This document shows positions 7,634 through 15,880 of a stretch of DNA of 64,000 nt, piece after piece (within the stretch, counting starts at the first letter, position 1; each line of letters begins with the position of its first letter). A model generated the notes under the pieces. It had not been told where the DNA came from and ran no database searches. It worked only from the letters and a program-made list of their open reading frames with translations. The translations under genes and the position numbers were made by a program. The DNA is from JBBPYC01 sp038200275 (GTDB lineage: Bacteria; Pseudomonadota; Gammaproteobacteria; Burkholderiales; Burkholderiaceae_C), in the NCBI GenBank assembly GCA_038200275.1, contig JBBPYC010000091.1:33880-97879 (forward strand), read 5' to 3'.

Positions 7634-8922
7634 GCGTCTCCTACGTTCTGCTCGCGTTCGGCATCATGCTTGCCATGATGCTGCTCGGCATCCCGATCGC
7701 CATTTCGATGGCGGCGATTGGCATCGTCGGCGGGCTGCTGGCTTACGGCATGCCGTTCATCAACTCGATCGCGCCGGTCATCTGGGGCGTGCACAACGAC
7801 AACTTGCTCACCGCGATCCCGTTGTTCGTGTTGATGGGTGAATTGCTGCTGCGCTCCGGCATTGCGGACCGCATGTTCGGCGCGCTTGCGGCCTGGCTGG
7901 GTCGCCTGCCGGGCGGCTTGTTGCACACAGGCATCGGCTGCAGTGCGCTGTTTGCAGCCACTTCCGGTTCGTCGGTCGCGACGGCTGCGACGATCGGCAC
8001 CGTTGCATTGCCGTCGCTGCACAAGCGCGGCTATCCGATGCATCTGTCGCTTGGCTCGATCGCAGCTGGCGGCACGTTGGGCATTCTGATTCCGCCTTCC
8101 GTGAATCTGATCATCTACGGCTCGCTGACCGATACCTCGATCGGGCGCCTTTTCCTTGCGGGCATCGTCCCGGGCCTGTTGCTGACCGCGTGCTTCATGG
8201 CGTTCATCATGATCTACGCGTTGGTCACGAAGACGTCGATGCGCGAGGATCCGGTGCCGATGGCCACCAAGCTGCGTCTCTTGAAAGACCTGGTGCCACC
8301 GGCAGTCGTTTTCCTGATCGTGATGGGTAGCCTCTATACAGGCCTCGCCACCACGACCGAATCGGCTGCATTGGGCGTCATGACGTCGCTGGTGTTCGCC
8401 TGGACCGGTCGCAAGTTGAACTGGAAGCTGCTGCAGCACTGCTGCGTGCAGACTGCAAAGACCAGCGGCATGATCTTGCTGATCATCACCGCCGCATTCA
8501 TATTGAATCTCGCGATCAGTCTGACTGGCGTGGCCGAGGCAATGACGACCTGGGTCAGCTCGTTCGGCCTGTCGGCAACGCAGATGCTGCTCGTGCTGAT
8601 CGTGTTTTATTTCGTGCTCGGCATGTTCATGGATGTGCTGTCGATGATGGTGGCCACCATTCCGATCACGTTCCCGATGGTTACGCATCTTGGGGTCGAC
8701 CCGGTCTGGTTCGGCATCTTCATCGTGCTGATGTGCGAGCTTGGCATGATCACGCCACCAGTTGGGATGAATCTGTTCGTCGTGCAAGGCATCCGTCCCG
8801 ACAAGGGCGGCATTCGCGATGCGATGGTGGGTGCAGTGCCGTACGTGGTCATCATGCTGCTGTTCACGCTGCTGATGATCGTGTGGCCAGGGCTTGCAAC
8901 CTGGTTGCCAGGGAAGATGTGA
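7630..8922 (+). CDS. TRAP transporter large permease (DctM family), system 2
   Basis: 430 residues and about 12 membrane segments. GGTLGILIPPSVNLIIYG and CELGMITPPVGMNLFVVQ are the two DctM signatures. The gene starts within the end of the small permease (ATGA overlap) and its TGA overlaps the amidase start by one base, so uptake and hydrolysis appear to be made from one message. With the genes at 5901 and 7016 it forms the second complete TRAP system of the island. Confidence 0.95.
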   Translation: MSVSYVLLAFGIMLAMMLLGIPIAISMAAIGIVGGLLAYGMPFINSIAPVIWGVHNDNLLTAIPLFVLMGELLLRSGIADRMFGALAAWLGRLPGGLLHTGIGCSALFAATSGSSVATAATIGTVALPSLHKRGYPMHLSLGSIAAGGTLGILIPPSVNLIIYGSLTDTSIGRLFLAGIVPGLLLTACFMAFIMIYALVTKTSMREDPVPMATKLRLLKDLVPPAVVFLIVMGSLYTGLATTTESAALGVMTSLVFAWTGRKLNWKLLQHCCVQTAKTSGMILLIITAAFILNLAISLTGVAEAMTTWVSSFGLSATQMLLVLIVFYFVLGMFMDVLSMMVATIPITFPMVTHLGVDPVWFGIFIVLMCELGMITPPVGMNLFVVQGIRPDKGGIRDAMVGAVPYVVIMLLFTLLMIVWPGLATWLPGKM

Positions 8923-10337
8923 TGACGCAGTCTGACCAACCCCTATGGCAGCTCTCGGCCCGCGAACTGCAGAAGCACTACCGCGACGGCACGCTGAGCC
9001 CGGTCGATGTGGCGGGCGCGGTGCTGGCGCGGCTCGACGCCGTGAATCCGCAATTGAACGCGGTGATCGCGCGCCGAGACGTTGAAGTGCTGGCTGAGGC
9101 CCAGGCCGCGGCGCAGCGCCATGCGGCTGGCCAGCCGCTGTCGGCGCTTGATGGCATTCCACTCACGGTAAAAGACAGTTTGCTGACGGCCGATCTGCCG
9201 ACCACCTGGGGCACCCCCGCGCTGCGCAACCACCAGACCGGGCACGACGAATTCGCAGTCGGCCGCGCGCGGGCTGCAGGCGCGTTGATCGTGGGGAAAA
9301 CCAACGTGCCCGAGTTCGCGCTCGAAGGCTACACCGACAACCCGTTGTTTGGCGCGACCGGCAACCCATGGGCGCCTGAGTTGACTCCGGGCGGCTCCAG
9401 CGGCGGCGCAGTCGCAGCGGTGGCTGCGGGCATCGCGCCGCTTGCCATCGGGCAGGACGGCGGCGGATCGATTCGCCGGCCGGCTTCGCATGCTGGCGTT
9501 GTGGGGCTGAAGCCTTCGTTGTCGGCGTGGCCGCGCGAGCACGTGCTGCCAAGCCTGCTGCTCGACTTTGAGGTGATCGGGCCACTCGCGCGCACGGTGG
9601 CCGATGCGCGGCTGCTGTTCGATGCGCTGCGCGGGTCAGCCACAGTGGATCGCTCGTCGCTTGCGGCGGCGCAGGCTGCGGGTTCCAAGGCTCGGCGCGA
9701 TGGGCCGCTGCGCGTGCTGTACGTCGAGCGTTTTGGCGCCGCGCCGCTTGATCCGCAAATCGCCGACAGCGCGCGCCGCGCGGCAAAAACATTGGGGGAT
9801 TTGGGCCATCACGTTGATCCAGGGTCGTTGCCGCTCGACCTCGAATTCTTTACCGAAGCGTGGCCGCAGATCGGCCAGATCGGTCTCGCGCGCCTGTTCG
9901 AGCGTTACCCCGAATGGGCCGCGAAAGCATCATCGAAGTACCGTGAGATGGCCGAAGTCGGCCGCCGACTGCCCGCTGCGCGCCTTTGGCAGATCGTTGA
10001 GCATGTAATGCAGTTGCGCAAAGCCGCCGCAGCACTGTTCGACCGACTCGACGTGATCCTGCTGCCATCCGCCGCCGCACTGCCGTGGCCGAAGCGTCAA
10101 GCCTATCCGACAACCATCGACGGTCAGGATGTCGGCCCGCGCGGCCATGCTATCTACACGGGCTGGGTGAATGCGGCTGGCCTTCCAGGCCTTGCGCTGC
10201 CAGCGGCGCCGTCGAGTGAAGGTTTGCCGATCGGCATTCAGTTGATCGGCGCGTATGGCCGCGATGAAGCATTGCTCGACTTGGGGGAAAGCTACGAGGC
10301 GGCTGCGCCCTGGGCGCAACGCTGGCCGGCGTTGTAG
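8922..10337 (+). CDS. Amidase signature family hydrolase
   Basis: 471 residues. The Ser-cisSer-Lys triad of the amidase signature family is complete: Lys84 in LTVKDS, the cis-Ser in GGSSGG (about 159-160) and the nucleophile Ser183 in DGGGSIRRPAS. These enzymes hydrolyse linear amides to acid and ammonia. The ATG at 8922 overlaps the TGA of the upstream permease by one base. It is the last gene of the collinear run; a role as half-amidase after ring opening by the hydantoinase is inferred from context. Unrelated amide substrates are possible. Confidence 0.92.
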   Translation: MTQSDQPLWQLSARELQKHYRDGTLSPVDVAGAVLARLDAVNPQLNAVIARRDVEVLAEAQAAAQRHAAGQPLSALDGIPLTVKDSLLTADLPTTWGTPALRNHQTGHDEFAVGRARAAGALIVGKTNVPEFALEGYTDNPLFGATGNPWAPELTPGGSSGGAVAAVAAGIAPLAIGQDGGGSIRRPASHAGVVGLKPSLSAWPREHVLPSLLLDFEVIGPLARTVADARLLFDALRGSATVDRSSLAAAQAAGSKARRDGPLRVLYVERFGAAPLDPQIADSARRAAKTLGDLGHHVDPGSLPLDLEFFTEAWPQIGQIGLARLFERYPEWAAKASSKYREMAEVGRRLPAARLWQIVEHVMQLRKAAAALFDRLDVILLPSAAALPWPKRQAYPTTIDGQDVGPRGHAIYTGWVNAAGLPGLALPAAPSSEGLPIGIQLIGAYGRDEALLDLGESYEAAAPWAQRWPAL

Positions 10338-10467
10338 TCAGATTGCCATGAGCTGACGGCCCAACCAGAAGGCCGCAGGCAGGCGCTGCTCATGCATCTT
10401 CTGCGCATGCCAGCCAGAGTTAACGCCCACTCCTTGGCTGTGGGCAGCAGGGATTGGCCCAGCAGCA

Positions 10468-11406
10468 TCAGTTGATTTTCCCCTTTGCGGCGTGGAGCCA
10501 GTGCGTGGCAATGGCCTCTCGTGTCATCACGCAAACAGCCGCTTTCAAGCCGTGCACATGAGCGAGCACCTGATCCAGCCCCGCGATGCGACCGGCGCGG
10601 CCGACGATGCGGGAATGCAGTCCGATCGTGAGCATCTTCGGGCCCGCATCGCGCTCGGCCAGCTGTGCATCGATCGAATCGATCACATAGCCTGAGAAGT
10701 CGGCTGCACGCACGAAGTTGCCACTGAAAAAGCGCATGTCGTTGGTGTCGAAGCCGTAAGGCAGCACCACGTGCGGCACATCGCCACCCGCATCCAGCAG
10801 ATACGGCAGCTCATCGCCGTAGTCGTCGCTGTCGTAGAGGAAGCCGTGCTCGCGCAGCAGCCGGCGTGACCGGACCGACCGTGACGATTTGCTGTGCCAG
10901 CCGGCAGGGCGCCGACCACCGAGCCGCTCGATCGCAGCCGCGGTCTTGGCGATGACAGCGCGTTCTTCGTCCTCGCTCATGTGCACCGGCGACTCCCAGC
11001 GCCAGCCATGGCCGCACAACTCGAAGCCGTGCTCGCGCGCCACGTCTGCAACCCAGGGCGTGCGTTCCAGCGCGCGACCACAGACGTTCAACGTCAGCGG
11101 CAGCTGCGCATCGATGAACCGGCGTAGCACCCGCGCATGGCCGATCCGCGTCCCGAATTCGAAGTGGGTGGCCAGGCAGTAGTCTGGCGCGTCGTCGATG
11201 CGGTGCGTCACTTCATGTGCCGATTCATTGGTCACGTCGCCATCGGCGATCGACAACTCGGCGCCTTCCTCGATGTTGAGCACGAATGACAGCGCCAGCC
11301 GCGCACCGTTGGACCAGCGCACTTGCTGTTCCCAGTCCGCACGCGCTGCATCGAAGCGGCGCGCGTTCGCAATCAGATCAAACCGATCGTCAGTAACCAA
11401 AGTCAT
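10468..11406 (-). CDS. Polysaccharide deacetylase family hydrolase, PuuE/allantoinase-like
   Basis: 312 residues, the size of PuuE-type proteins. LALSFVLNIEEGAE followed by an acidic SIADGD stretch, then FELCGHGWRWE (a metal-binding histidine region), are features of the NodB-fold branch that includes metal-independent allantoinases and, as I recall, some cyclic imide hydrolases. It points towards the amidase at the end of the catabolic run, so it has its own promoter. Inference: a second ring-opening hydrolase for the same nutrient class. The ATG at 11406 has only a weak GGAT sequence upstream. Confidence 0.82.
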   Translation of the reverse strand: MTLVTDDRFDLIANARRFDAARADWEQQVRWSNGARLALSFVLNIEEGAELSIADGDVTNESAHEVTHRIDDAPDYCLATHFEFGTRIGHARVLRRFIDAQLPLTLNVCGRALERTPWVADVAREHGFELCGHGWRWESPVHMSEDEERAVIAKTAAAIERLGGRRPAGWHSKSSRSVRSRRLLREHGFLYDSDDYGDELPYLLDAGGDVPHVVLPYGFDTNDMRFFSGNFVRAADFSGYVIDSIDAQLAERDAGPKMLTIGLHSRIVGRAGRIAGLDQVLAHVHGLKAAVCVMTREAIATHWLHAAKGKIN

Positions 11407-11478
11407 GTTGCGTATCCAAAATTCTTACAAAGACCGAATCCCTGTGAGTCGGTACGATCAAACCCCAACAGTGGCCGC

Positions 11479-11522
11479 GGAGCCGGCTCCGCTAGGCCGC
11501 AGGCGCCGCCCCCGGTTGGGGG
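11479..11522. repeat. Short palindromic extragenic element
   Basis: The 159-bp spacer between two leftward genes holds a perfect 12-bp palindrome GGAGCCGGCTCC (11479-11490) and a hairpin CCCCC-GGTT-GGGGG (11509-11522), joined by GCCGCAGGCGCCGCC-type sequence. I recall this combination as a common dispersed element of Comamonadaceae genomes. It could also act as a transcript end for the cardiolipin synthase/deacetylase interval, but no T-tract follows on either strand. Confidence 0.5.
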
Positions 11523-11565
11523 AAGTCGAGAGCCCATCTAAGGGAGCGAAGGCTGGAGGCGTGCG

Positions 11566-13197
11566 TCAGATCTGGAATCCAAGCCAACGCACCAGCCCTT
11601 CGCCGATTTCCGCGCCTAGCGTACGCTGGCGCAGCTGATACGGCTGCGCGGTGGCAAACGTGCGGTCGACCCAGTTGGTCAGCGTTTCGATGTCCGTGGC
11701 TGAGTAGAAGGCGATCATCAACTCGAAGCTCAGGAACAAGCTGCGCGCGTCCAGATTCACGGAGCCGGCAAGCGCCAGCGCGTCGTCGATCACGACCACT
11801 TTGGCGTGCGACATCTGCGACATCAAACGCACTTCGGCTCCGGCCGCAGCCAGATCGTAGAGTGCGCGACCGCGTGAGATGTCGGCCAGCCAGTGGTTCG
11901 AGCGCAGCGGCACGATCAGCTCAACCCGAACGCCGCGCTGCGCGGCCAGCCGCATGGCTTTCAACAACGCTTCGTCGGGCACGAAGTAAGGCGTGACGCA
12001 CAGTACGCGACGACGTGCGCGAAACATCGCAGTCAACAGCAGCGCATAAACGGTGTCTTCGTGCTGATCCGGGCCGCTGGGAACCAGTTGCGCCAAGTGT
12101 TTGGAGGGATTGGCGGCAGGCCTTGGGACAACCGGCGCAAGTGGTCGAAATGAGGTGCTGCATTTGCGTTGCACAGGTGTTTGCCCGCTGCCTTCGTGCT
12201 GCGCTTGCTGCGGCTGCAACGGCCAAGTGGGCTGCCGCGCCGCGTCCCAAGTGCTCATCACTGCACCGCTGTCCGCCTTCGTGTTGGCTCGGGCGACAGC
12301 GGCAGCGCGGGCGCGTGCCAATGCACGCCGGCGGGTCCGGCGCGGCAGGAGCCGGCTCACCAGCGGTGCGCGGCCGTTGCGCCAGTGTTCGGCGAACAAC
12401 TGCTGGGTCGAGACGGCCAACGGCCCTTCGAGCGTGAAGCTCAGGTCGAGCCAAGCGGGCGTGTCGTAGCCCTGGCGAAAGAAATACTCGGTCGCAAGAT
12501 TGCGGCCGCCGCACCACAAAAGTCGGCCATCGGCCACCACGATCTTGCGGTGGTTACGCATGTTTAGACGGCCCGGGCGTGGTCGGTCGAATAGCGGCAT
12601 GAACCAGCGCACGCCAACACCGCTTGCGCGCAATTCGCGCAATTGGCTGCGCGATGCCTGCCAGCTGCCGAACGTGTCGAGCAACAACCGCACGCGCACG
12701 CCAGCTGCCGCACGCTCCTCAAGCAACTGTCCGATTTGCCGTGCGGCGTCGGCATGCCCGAACAGGTAGATGCAGATGTCCAGCCGATGCTCCGCCGCGC
12801 AGATCACCCGGATTAGCTCACGCCAGGCATCGCTTCCGTCCACGTGGAAGCGCACCTCGTCGTTGGCGATTGGCGCGGCAAGCCCCATGCCTTCGATGGT
12901 GTCGATCGCCCAACGGCTGTGCGCCAGCACGTCGACTTCCACGTCGCTTGCGACGCGCGGTTCAACGGTCGCGCGGTGCCGGCGCGGCGGCCGCGCGATT
13001 TTGCGGTTGCCGAGCAGCAGGTACAGCGGCAATGCGATATACGGCAGCAGCACGATCGTGATGACCCAGGCAATGGCCGCTGAGGGGTGGCGACGCTGCA
13101 TGTTGACGTGCGTGCTGACCGCATACAGAAGCAGACTGCCGAAAATAACGCTGAGGTGAAACAGCGCGGTCGATGTAAGTGGCAGCCAAAAATGCAT
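11566..13197 (-). CDS. Cardiolipin synthase (phospholipase D superfamily) with a low-complexity insertion
   Basis: 543 residues. Two N-terminal membrane helices (about 10-30 and 40-63) are followed by two HKD motifs: HRKIVVAD at 216-223 and HAKVVVID at 464-471, the paired active site that condenses phosphatidylglycerols to cardiolipin. Usual members have about 480 residues; the excess is a Pro/Gln/Ala/Arg-rich insertion at about 285-375, between the two catalytic halves. The reading frame is intact across it. Start ATG at 13197 gives the family's hydrophobic N-terminus; no strong Shine-Dalgarno. It stands alone between the deacetylase and the two-component genes. Confidence 0.9.
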   Translation of the reverse strand: MHFWLPLTSTALFHLSVIFGSLLLYAVSTHVNMQRRHPSAAIAWVITIVLLPYIALPLYLLLGNRKIARPPRRHRATVEPRVASDVEVDVLAHSRWAIDTIEGMGLAAPIANDEVRFHVDGSDAWRELIRVICAAEHRLDICIYLFGHADAARQIGQLLEERAAAGVRVRLLLDTFGSWQASRSQLRELRASGVGVRWFMPLFDRPRPGRLNMRNHRKIVVADGRLLWCGGRNLATEYFFRQGYDTPAWLDLSFTLEGPLAVSTQQLFAEHWRNGRAPLVSRLLPRRTRRRALARARAAAVARANTKADSGAVMSTWDAARQPTWPLQPQQAQHEGSGQTPVQRKCSTSFRPLAPVVPRPAANPSKHLAQLVPSGPDQHEDTVYALLLTAMFRARRRVLCVTPYFVPDEALLKAMRLAAQRGVRVELIVPLRSNHWLADISRGRALYDLAAAGAEVRLMSQMSHAKVVVIDDALALAGSVNLDARSLFLSFELMIAFYSATDIETLTNWVDRTFATAQPYQLRQRTLGAEIGEGLVRWLGFQI

Positions 13198-13268
13198 GAC
13201 GCATCGATGCTAACGCTTGAGATTTTGCATTTCGACTGCACCGACGCGTTGACGGTGCTGTGGGTGTG

Positions 13269-14684
13269 TCAACTGGGCAGTCGCTCAGGCGCTGTGGCCA
13301 TTCGCAATTCAACCCGCAGCCCGCCCAGCGAAGGGGACTCGGACAAAGAGAGTGCCGCGCCGTGGCGGTCTGCAATCGCTTTCACGATCGCCAGCCCGAG
13401 ACCGCTGCCGCTCGCACTCGCGTCGCTGGCGCGAAAGAACCGGTCGAACACGCGGCCGCGCTCGGCCGGCGCAATGCCAGGTCCGCTGTCTTCCACGGTC
13501 AATACGGCGCAGTTGAGGTCAAGCGACAGATCGACTTCCACCTGTCCCGGCGCAGGTGTGTATTTGATCGCGTTGTCCAGCAGGTTGGCGACCAGCGCGC
13601 GCAGCGCTTCCGCGTCTCCGCGGACTTGAATGGGCTTGTGAACATCCGCACCAGTTTCGTTGTCGGGGTCCGCTGCACCGTCACCGAGGCCCAGCGCAAT
13701 GCCGGCGTTCTGGGCACGCGGCAGCGCATCGGCAGCCGCCAGCCGCACTACCAGGCCGAGGTCGACGCGATTTGCCTTTGTGCCATTGGCCAGCGCGGTC
13801 ACATCGCCGCTGGCCTCCGCACGGGCCAGGCTCAGCAACTGCTCGACCAGCCGGACTGCGCGGTCGATTCCCTGATTCAGCCGCGTCACCGCGATCTCCT
13901 GGGTGCCGCCATCGGCGGACGTCGGCAAGCGGCGCAATGCCTGTGCCTGCAGCTTCAATGCGGCCAGCGGCGTGCGCAGCTCATGGGCGGCATCGGCAAC
14001 GAAATTCTTCTGCGCATCGAACGCCTGGCCCACACGGCCGAACAGCGCGTTCAATTCGCCGACCAGCGGGCCTACCTCAGACGGCAAACCAGTGAGCGAA
14101 AGCGGCGACAAATCGGCTGCAGCGCGTGCCGCCACCTGCGCGCGCATGCGCTCCACGGGGGCCAGCGCGCGGCTGACGACCCACCAGACCACCAGCATCA
14201 GGAGCGGGGCGAACAGTGCCACGGGCAACGCCGCACGCGCTGCCAGCGCCCGGGCTCTTGCTGTGCGGGCACTACGGTCCTGCGCAATCTGGATGACCTG
14301 CTGAGGCGTTTGCAGTGTGTAGACACGGTAACTGCGGCCATTCGCCATAAGGTCGGAAAACCCGAGCAGCGCGCGCATCCGGGGCAGCGCCGAGCTTGGT
14401 GAACGAAACACTTGCGCGCCGTCTTGCCCCCAGATCTGGATCAGGATGTCGTCGTCGGTTTGCGGCACTTCGGGGATTCCGGGCCCCGGGCCGATTACAA
14501 AACCGGTGCCCATGGAAGCTGCCATTTGCTGCAATTGATAGTCGAACATCTGATCGACCTGCTGCAACGCACTTCGATAAGCGATTACGCCCTGCGCCGC
14601 CGCAAACAGCACCACCGCGCCAAGCAAAAACAGCAGCAATCGGGCGCGCAGCGAGCGCGACGGGACGATGGCGTGATCAATCAC
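13269..14684 (-). CDS. Sensor histidine kinase, QseC/TctE-like
   Basis: 471 residues. Two membrane segments (about 14-35 and 150-172) flank a periplasmic sensor domain; a HAMP-like linker leads to the phospho-acceptor His234 in AHELRTPL, and the ATPase shows LLDNAIKYTP (N box), DSGPGI (G1) and GSGLGLAIVK (G2). The GTG at 14684 is chosen because it overlaps the response-regulator stop (GTGATTGA) and gives the typical short basic N-terminus; the frame is open further upstream inside the regulator gene. It phosphorylates the regulator at 14677. Signal unknown. Confidence 0.9.
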   Translation of the reverse strand: MIDHAIVPSRSLRARLLLFLLGAVVLFAAAQGVIAYRSALQQVDQMFDYQLQQMAASMGTGFVIGPGPGIPEVPQTDDDILIQIWGQDGAQVFRSPSSALPRMRALLGFSDLMANGRSYRVYTLQTPQQVIQIAQDRSARTARARALAARAALPVALFAPLLMLVVWWVVSRALAPVERMRAQVAARAAADLSPLSLTGLPSEVGPLVGELNALFGRVGQAFDAQKNFVADAAHELRTPLAALKLQAQALRRLPTSADGGTQEIAVTRLNQGIDRAVRLVEQLLSLARAEASGDVTALANGTKANRVDLGLVVRLAAADALPRAQNAGIALGLGDGAADPDNETGADVHKPIQVRGDAEALRALVANLLDNAIKYTPAPGQVEVDLSLDLNCAVLTVEDSGPGIAPAERGRVFDRFFRASDASASGSGLGLAIVKAIADRHGAALSLSESPSLGGLRVELRMATAPERLPS

Positions 14685-15336
14685 GGGGGAGCAGATAGCC
14701 AAGCCCGCGCACGGTCTGAATCGCGTTGGCGCCAAGCTTTTTACGCAATCCGTGGATGTAGACCTCGACTGCATTGCTGCTGATGTCGTCTTTCCAGCCG
14801 TAGAGCTTTTCTTCAAGTTGCACGCGAGAAAACAGCACGCCGGGGCGGGCGATCAGCGGCTCCAGCACGGCCCATTCACGGGCTGAGAGCTGTACGGAGC
14901 GCCCATGCACGGAGGCTTCGTGTGTGGCCGGGTTCAGACTGAGGCCGTTGTGTTCGAACGCCGGTGCCGCCTGGCCCGCACTGCGCCGCAACAGCGCGCG
15001 GATGCGCGCGATCAGCTCGTCGATGTCGAATGGTTTGAGCACATAGTCGTCGGCGCCCGCATCAAGCCCATTGATCCGGTCGGCAAGCGCATCGCGTGCG
15101 GTGGCGACCAGCACCGGCAGCCGATCGTTGCGCGTGCGCAGGTCGCGCAGCACAGCCACGCCATCGCGCTTGGGCAAGCCGAGGTCAAGCAGCATCAGGT
15201 CGTAGTGTTCGCTTTTCAGCGCCGCATCGGCCATCTCACCATCACGCACCCAGTCGACTGCGTAGTGCTCGGCACGTAAGGCGTCGAGCACGATCTCACC
15301 AATCATCTTGTCGTCTTCGACGAGCAGCAGGCGCAT
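14677..15336 (-). CDS. OmpR-family response regulator, QseB/TctD-like
   Basis: 219 residues. Receiver domain with acidic pocket (VEDD), phospho-acceptor Asp51 in LLDLGLP, Thr/Ser position in ATARD and Lys101 (VLKPFD); C-terminal winged helix ending TVRGLGYLLPRD. It is the first gene of a two-gene operon: its last 8 bases overlap the kinase start. It would act as a DNA-binding transcription factor. Targets cannot be told from the window; the adjacent cardiolipin synthase hints at envelope stress, which is inference only. Confidence 0.93.
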   Translation of the reverse strand: MRLLLVEDDKMIGEIVLDALRAEHYAVDWVRDGEMADAALKSEHYDLMLLDLGLPKRDGVAVLRDLRTRNDRLPVLVATARDALADRINGLDAGADDYVLKPFDIDELIARIRALLRRSAGQAAPAFEHNGLSLNPATHEASVHGRSVQLSAREWAVLEPLIARPGVLFSRVQLEEKLYGWKDDISSNAVEVYIHGLRKKLGANAIQTVRGLGYLLPRD

Positions 15337-15403
15337 GGGGTCGGTCCGGATGGGGCGGGTGCCGGCTTCTGAAGTCGAGGTCGGCTGCAGTGATTATCCG
15401 GGC

Positions 15404-15424
15404 GCGGCGGCGGCGGCGGCGGCG
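15404..15424. repeat. (GCG)7 trinucleotide microsatellite
   Basis: Seven uninterrupted copies of GCG lie in the 196-bp space between the response regulator start and the small secreted protein gene. The tract is about 70 bp upstream of the regulator ATG, so length changes could alter promoter spacing. No other function seen. Confidence 0.6.
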
Positions 15425-15532
15425 CTGCGTCTGCCATGCGGTTCGGTCCGCAGCGACCGGAACTGGCTGTCGCGAGCAAACGGCGCAGCCTTCGCTGCGC
15501 GCGCACCGCGCAAGTCGAGGTGTGGCGCGTGG

Positions 15533-15766
15533 TTACTGGCCGTAGCCCAGGCACGCACCTGCGTTCGGTCGCCCCCGACATTCGCGTGTCAATCGGCGTT
15601 CCCGTTCTTTGGTGGTCTCGGCCGAGCCAGCGTAGGACTCTTTGGCGGTGGACCGTTTGGACTTGTGCCTGGCGGCTTGCACATCGGGCGCATTCAGGCA
15701 GATTGCAGCGAACAGACAGATGGCGAGCAGTGCAGGTGCGGCACGGCGGGTCGGGTGGATTTTCAC
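15533..15766 (-). CDS. Small secreted protein of unknown function
   Basis: 77 residues. A clear Sec signal peptide (basic start, hydrophobic core, cleavage after NAPDVQA near residue 31) leaves a mature peptide of about 46 residues that is basic and ends ECRGRPNAGACLGYGQ. Its only two mature cysteines could form one disulfide. I recall similar short proteins with the same CRGRxNAGACLGY ending in other Burkholderiales, which argues that it is real. It is upstream of, and on the same strand as, the two-component genes, about 200 bp away. Function unknown. Confidence 0.65.
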   Translation of the reverse strand: MKIHPTRRAAPALLAICLFAAICLNAPDVQAARHKSKRSTAKESYAGSAETTKERERRLTRECRGRPNAGACLGYGQ

Positions 15767-15880
15767 AGGTCAGAACTTTCTATCGGGCAGCGTATGAGGG
15801 CAGGCAGTGGATGCAATGAAACAGCCGGCCGCTACGATGCGCCTGGCCCGGCAAACTTCACAAGGCTCGAAGTCACGAAT

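Noticed and set aside
7459..9162. A 567-codon open frame opposite the second TRAP large permease
   Set aside because: Composition is His/Arg/Gln-rich as expected of the complement of a hydrophobic gene; no motif or start signal.
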